The translations under genes were made by a program, and so were the position numbers. Below are positions 60,696 to 64,000 of a DNA stretch of 64,000 nt, one piece after another. The stretch's first letter is position 1. Every line of letters starts with the position of its first letter. The notes beneath the pieces were generated by a model that ran no database searches, was not told where the DNA came from, and worked only from the letters and a program-made list of their open reading frames with translations. This stretch comes from Anaerolineales bacterium UBA6055. Lineage in GTDB: Bacteria > Chloroflexota > Anaerolineae > Aggregatilineales > Phototrophicaceae. The DNA lies in the NCBI GenBank assembly GCA_002428985.1, contig DIYL01000009.1:186001-250000 (forward strand), written 5' to 3'.

Positions 60696-63326
60696 ATGAT
60701 GAAGAATCATAATATTCTCCTTAATGAAGTTGCCTATAAACATTTGACTGAACGTGAGACAGAAATACTGTCTTTGGTTGCCAGTGGTCTATCCAACCGT
60801 GAGATTGCGGATACCTTGTTTATCGCCCATAGCACAGTTCGTTGGTTTCTTCGCCAAATTTATAGCAAGCTGGGGGTAGAAGCACGCGAAGAGGCAATCA
60901 AAATTGCCCAGAAAATAGGCTTAAGTTTTTCCGGGGCTAAACATAATCTGCCAGCGAAAACGTCTGCATTTATTGGGCGCGAGCAAGAATTAGCAGACCT
61001 CACAGATTTATTGACGCAACCGAACATACCACTGATTACAATCCTTGCGTCGGGTGGAATGGGAAAAACAAGCCTTGCACTTGAATTAGCTCGGCGACAG
61101 ATAGACAACTATGCAGATGGTATTTACTTCATTGACCTCGCCCCATTAGCGTCTGCCTCATACATTATTCCGACCATTGCTGATGTCTTAAAATTACAGA
61201 GGCAAACAAGCGATGAGTCAAAAAAACAATTACTGGATTATCTTTGCCAGAAGCAGATATTGCTCGTATTAGATAATTTTGAACATGTATTAGAGGGCGT
61301 GTCGCTCGTTCAAGAGATTTTGCAAGTAGCACCACATGTTACTCTACTGGTTACATCACGCGAAAAGCTGGCATTAAGCGGGGAAACAGTATATCCGATT
61401 CGAGGAATGTCTATCCCAGATTCGGACGTTGTAGAGGGGGCGATTGATTCCGATGCAATGAGATTATTTGTGCAATGTGCGAATTTAACAAATGCATCTT
61501 TCCAAGCGAACGCTGAAGACTGGAAGCAAATCATTCGTATCTGCCGGATAGTTGAAGGGATGCCTCTAGCTATCAAGCTGGCGGCATCATGGGTTGATGT
61601 GTTGTCATTAAGCGAAATTGTTAGTGAAATTCACCAAAGTATCGACTTTCTAGAAGTTGACTTACGAGATATTCCGACCCGCCATAAGAGCATTCGTGCT
61701 GTGTTTGATACGACATGGAATCGTCTGTCTGACGATCAAAAAAGAATACTGATGCGGTTTTCTGTATTTCGTGGAGGATGTACACGTCAAGCCGCACAAG
61801 TCGTGACAGGGGCTACTCTACATCACCTGCACAGATTGAATACTAAAGCATTACTATCACGGAATGAAAATGGCAGATACGAGATTCATGAGCTGCTACG
61901 GCAATATGTCAAGAAGAAACTGACCGATTCAGAAGAGTTGGATGCAACTCTAGAAACATATGCCCGTTATTATGCTGACTTTACGCAAGCGCTCATACCT
62001 GACATTAAAGGAAAACGACAAATTGAAAGCAGGCAAGAATTCTTAGCTGACTTCGAGAACTTTCGTTATGGTTGGTATTATGCCTGTGACCAAGGTGATT
62101 ACGATGCGATTGCTAGTATGGCGGAATGTCTGGTCGTTGCTGCTGACATAGAGCCAGTCTCAGCAACCACTGAGCTTTTTAATTACGTAGACACTTCTGC
62201 GAGCATTGCCGGAAATAAGATAGACGACCGGATGAGAAATCGTATTCGCGCATGGCAGATATTCATATTCAACCGCTACAATCAGCATAGTGCGCAAATA
62301 TTGAAACAGATTGATGATTGTATTGAAATAGCAAAGGCAACCAACGATTCTGTAGCACTGATTTTGTCTTATATCACAGTAGGTGATCTAGCGAGTCATG
62401 CACCACAATTACCTCCAACCTATCACGACGCACTTCAACTGAGTAAGAATATTAATGATTTATGGTTGCAGGGGATCACGCTTCGATCAATAGCATCATA
62501 CTATGCATTTGAAAATCCCATTGAAGATCCTATTTGTTTAGAATATCTCGATCAGTACTTGATAGTCACACAGCAAAGTGGCGATATGGATGGACTTGCC
62601 GCCGCATACTTCCATCGTGCAATTTGGGAATATACGTTTAGCTCCATTGTTGACGCTGAATACCACATGACAAAAGCCAAAGCGCTTTATCAACAAGCGA
62701 ACAATCACTTCTTTACAACTATGAGCGAGGGTGCTATTGCTACACTTCTACTCTGGCAAGGTCGGCTTGGGGCGGCAAAAGATCGTTTGATACCTGTTAT
62801 GCAGTTTTTTGGTGAGATGAAGAATGAGAACATGTTTTTCTATATCATGCTTGGCATAATCGAAGGAGTCCATGGAAACTCAAATGACGGGCTAGCTTCA
62901 TTAAATAAAGCCATGACATATCTTGATAAATTGGATGCTCAAGACACCTGTTTATTGTACGTTGGAAAAGTCATTTGTTATGTTACTTCGAAGAACTTCA
63001 CGAGTTTACATCAAACGATGGCAATATTATTTGAATTAGAATTGAAGCATATTACTGTTCGAAATATGCTTAACCTCTTGCCTATTTTAGCAGTCGCATC
63101 TTATCAGAGTGGGGACTATGAAAAATCCACTGAATTATTGGGCTTGGTATATACTCATCCCAAAAGCTTAACCCTATGGATGGATAAGTGGGAAGCACTG
63201 ACCCAACTCAAAATTGATCTATCAAATGAACTTGGTGAAGAGCAATTCAAAAAATCTTGGGACTACGGTACATCAACTCATGCGGAAACTGTTATCAGAG
63301 AATATATAGACGACTTTAAAAATTAA
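60696..63326 (+). CDS. LuxR-type HTH / NB-ARC ATPase / TPR regulator
   Basis: An 876-residue STAND-type protein. A LuxR-type HTH is at the N-terminus (about 19-62, ERETEILSLVASGLSNREIADTLF), not at the C-terminus as in MalT/LAL regulators. The NB-ARC ATPase follows: GREQEL, Walker A SGGMGKT (119-125), Walker B LLVLDNFEHV, and the MPLAIKLAASWV block. A long TPR-like C-terminal half (about 440-876) probably senses a ligand. ATP binding and oligomerisation would set DNA binding. I chose the first ATG of a pair (60696); an earlier TTG would add 12 residues. Confidence 0.85.
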   Translation: MMKNHNILLNEVAYKHLTERETEILSLVASGLSNREIADTLFIAHSTVRWFLRQIYSKLGVEAREEAIKIAQKIGLSFSGAKHNLPAKTSAFIGREQELADLTDLLTQPNIPLITILASGGMGKTSLALELARRQIDNYADGIYFIDLAPLASASYIIPTIADVLKLQRQTSDESKKQLLDYLCQKQILLVLDNFEHVLEGVSLVQEILQVAPHVTLLVTSREKLALSGETVYPIRGMSIPDSDVVEGAIDSDAMRLFVQCANLTNASFQANAEDWKQIIRICRIVEGMPLAIKLAASWVDVLSLSEIVSEIHQSIDFLEVDLRDIPTRHKSIRAVFDTTWNRLSDDQKRILMRFSVFRGGCTRQAAQVVTGATLHHLHRLNTKALLSRNENGRYEIHELLRQYVKKKLTDSEELDATLETYARYYADFTQALIPDIKGKRQIESRQEFLADFENFRYGWYYACDQGDYDAIASMAECLVVAADIEPVSATTELFNYVDTSASIAGNKIDDRMRNRIRAWQIFIFNRYNQHSAQILKQIDDCIEIAKATNDSVALILSYITVGDLASHAPQLPPTYHDALQLSKNINDLWLQGITLRSIASYYAFENPIEDPICLEYLDQYLIVTQQSGDMDGLAAAYFHRAIWEYTFSSIVDAEYHMTKAKALYQQANNHFFTTMSEGAIATLLLWQGRLGAAKDRLIPVMQFFGEMKNENMFFYIMLGIIEGVHGNSNDGLASLNKAMTYLDKLDAQDTCLLYVGKVICYVTSKNFTSLHQTMAILFELELKHITVRNMLNLLPILAVASYQSGDYEKSTELLGLVYTHPKSLTLWMDKWEALTQLKIDLSNELGEEQFKKSWDYGTSTHAETVIREYIDDFKN

Positions 63327-63468
63327 CGGCAAGAACAATATTGTAGGTTTTGTTGTAGGGACAGACTATACAAACTCACCCAATCTGAATTTTCTATTTT
63401 GCAAATAAAAATCAGAATCTATTAACTTCTCGATTTTCGCTTACGCATCATCATCATCTAGCTTGTAA

Positions 63469-63786
63469 TTATGCCATATCGGAGTTTTCATTATCTGCTA
63501 GCCGTTTTAGAACCTTCTTCTTGAGATCATCGTTTGAAACACCAACATGTTCTAACAATGCTTCGATTTCCTCACGATCAACATCCATTTGAGCTTTATT
63601 ATCATGATAGTAGGATAACGCAGAGTATACATCCGACAACGAAATACCATAATGTTCTGCCACTTCAGAAATAGATAGACCTGCTTCAAGATGTTGACGC
63701 GCTATCATTTTTACCTTTACATGGCCGTTGATTGTACGAGGAGTACCCTCATTGTCTAGTTTAATGTGTAAGATTGGTGTATCCAT
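63469..63786 (-). CDS. DUF433 antitoxin-like protein
   Basis: A 105-residue protein. The centre has an HTH (QHLEAGLSISEVAEHYGISLSDVYSALSYYHDNK) as in DUF433 antitoxins, which pair with DUF5615 PIN-like toxins. It lies 7 bases after the toxin-like frame described next, and GAGGT overlapping that gene's stop is its ribosome site. In most known pairs the antitoxin comes first, so this order is reversed. The C-terminal tail is charged. Confidence 0.8.
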   Translation of the reverse strand: MDTPILHIKLDNEGTPRTINGHVKVKMIARQHLEAGLSISEVAEHYGISLSDVYSALSYYHDNKAQMDVDREEIEALLEHVGVSNDDLKKKVLKRLADNENSDMA

Positions 63787-63793
63787 ATGTACC

Positions 63794-64000
63794 TCAAAAG
63801 TAAATTATCGTGTTTTCGATTTCTGTCTCGTAATCAATTGCACCTGCATCCTCAGCTTCCGAATAAAACAAACATTCCGTCACAATCACAGAAATCTGAG
63901 CTTCACGTTGTAATCTGTTGAATTTAAAAATGCCTTTATGTTTTTTATGCTCATTCTGGTAAGCACTATGTAACTTTATAAAATCTTCATCTTGAGAGAC
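63794..64000 (-). CDS. DUF5615 PIN-like toxin, C-terminal part (cut by window edge)
   Basis: An open frame enters from the right edge and ends with TGA at 63794-63796. Its 68 residues begin VSQDEDFIKLHS and continue KHKGIFKFNRLQREAQ, like the TxDxDFxxLH and HxGI blocks of DUF5615 PIN-like proteins. The N-terminal half lies beyond the window, so the active site cannot be checked. The next gene is the DUF433 antitoxin, 7 bases away, which makes a toxin-antitoxin pair likely. Confidence 0.6.
   Translation of the reverse strand, partial: VSQDEDFIKLHSAYQNEHKKHKGIFKFNRLQREAQISVIVTECLFYSEAEDAGAIDYETEIENTIIYF

Noticed and set aside
1..64000. tRNA, rRNA or riboswitch genes
   Set aside because: No tRNA T-arm pattern, rRNA segment or known riboswitch core was seen in the gaps; a covariance-model search could still find a small RNA.

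Overview
The window looks like chromosomal DNA from a member of the Chloroflexota, most likely class Anaerolineae. This is inferred from gene content, not from a marker alignment. Supporting signs are secreted or membrane proteins with long Thr/Pro linkers joined to SH3-like domains, an NB-ARC/TPR regulator with a LuxR-type HTH, a Uma2 nuclease, a roadblock/V4R/response-regulator cluster, many HEAT and PsbP-like repeat proteins, and moderate GC (mid-40s percent by eye). No rRNA, tRNA or cas gene was recognised.

Layout. 1-2000: a DDE transposase cut by the left edge, then about 700 bases of gene-free DNA with CRISPR-like repeats but no cas genes. 2000-7400: small minus-strand operons (SRPBCC protein / sugar-phosphate isomerase / zinc-ribbon protein; peptide deformylase / esterase) and a plus-strand SH3-GDSL lipoprotein. 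7700-9345: a TIR-LRR protein. 9342-18330: a GT39 glycosyltransferase, a HEAT protein, a minus-strand operon (haloalkane dehalogenase, then two secreted proteins) and a secreted protein with A-B-B-A domain order. 18390-25000: oligoendopeptidase F, an epimerase, a Wzz-like protein, a serine hydrolase, and a CoiA-like/GIY-YIG fusion. 25014-32940: a 1514-residue sensor kinase with seven PAS domains, then an operon of TPR-SH3 membrane protein, Nudix hydrolase and Nal1-like protein. 33098-46859: an internally deleted nitronate monooxygenase, a tandem pair of two-TM proteins, Uma2, MoaA, threonine synthase / YdjC / VOC genes, an Lrp regulator, prfA-prmC, a DUF1501 Tat protein and small hypotheticals. 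47072-51983: a large HEAT protein behind a long perfect palindrome, rsmA, and tsaE-tsaB. 52085-58322: a signalling neighbourhood made of roadblock/LC7, V4R, a response regulator with a degenerate GGDEF domain and a TPR-TM protein in one direction, with two STAS-like proteins nearby. 58315-64000: formamidase, an AT-rich stretch with small membrane genes (one split by an amber codon), the LuxR/NB-ARC/TPR regulator, and a DUF433 antitoxin preceded by the C-terminus of a DUF5615 PIN-like toxin that runs off the right edge.

How the genes work together. Housekeeping sets are clear: prfA with prmC (release factor and its methylase), tsaE with tsaB (t6A modification of tRNA), rsmA (16S rRNA dimethylation), def, and moaA. 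The accessory set is rich in sensing and defence-like modules (TIR-LRR, NB-ARC, CRISPR-like remnant, toxin-antitoxin end). The best candidate for an undescribed system is the roadblock-V4R-response regulator-TPR cluster at 52796-55250, which has no GTPase or kinase beside it, together with the three STAS-like paralogues scattered over 14 kb. Genes are tightly packed: three convergent pairs share their stop codons in a 4-base overlap, and GC-rich hairpins lie between or just after several others.
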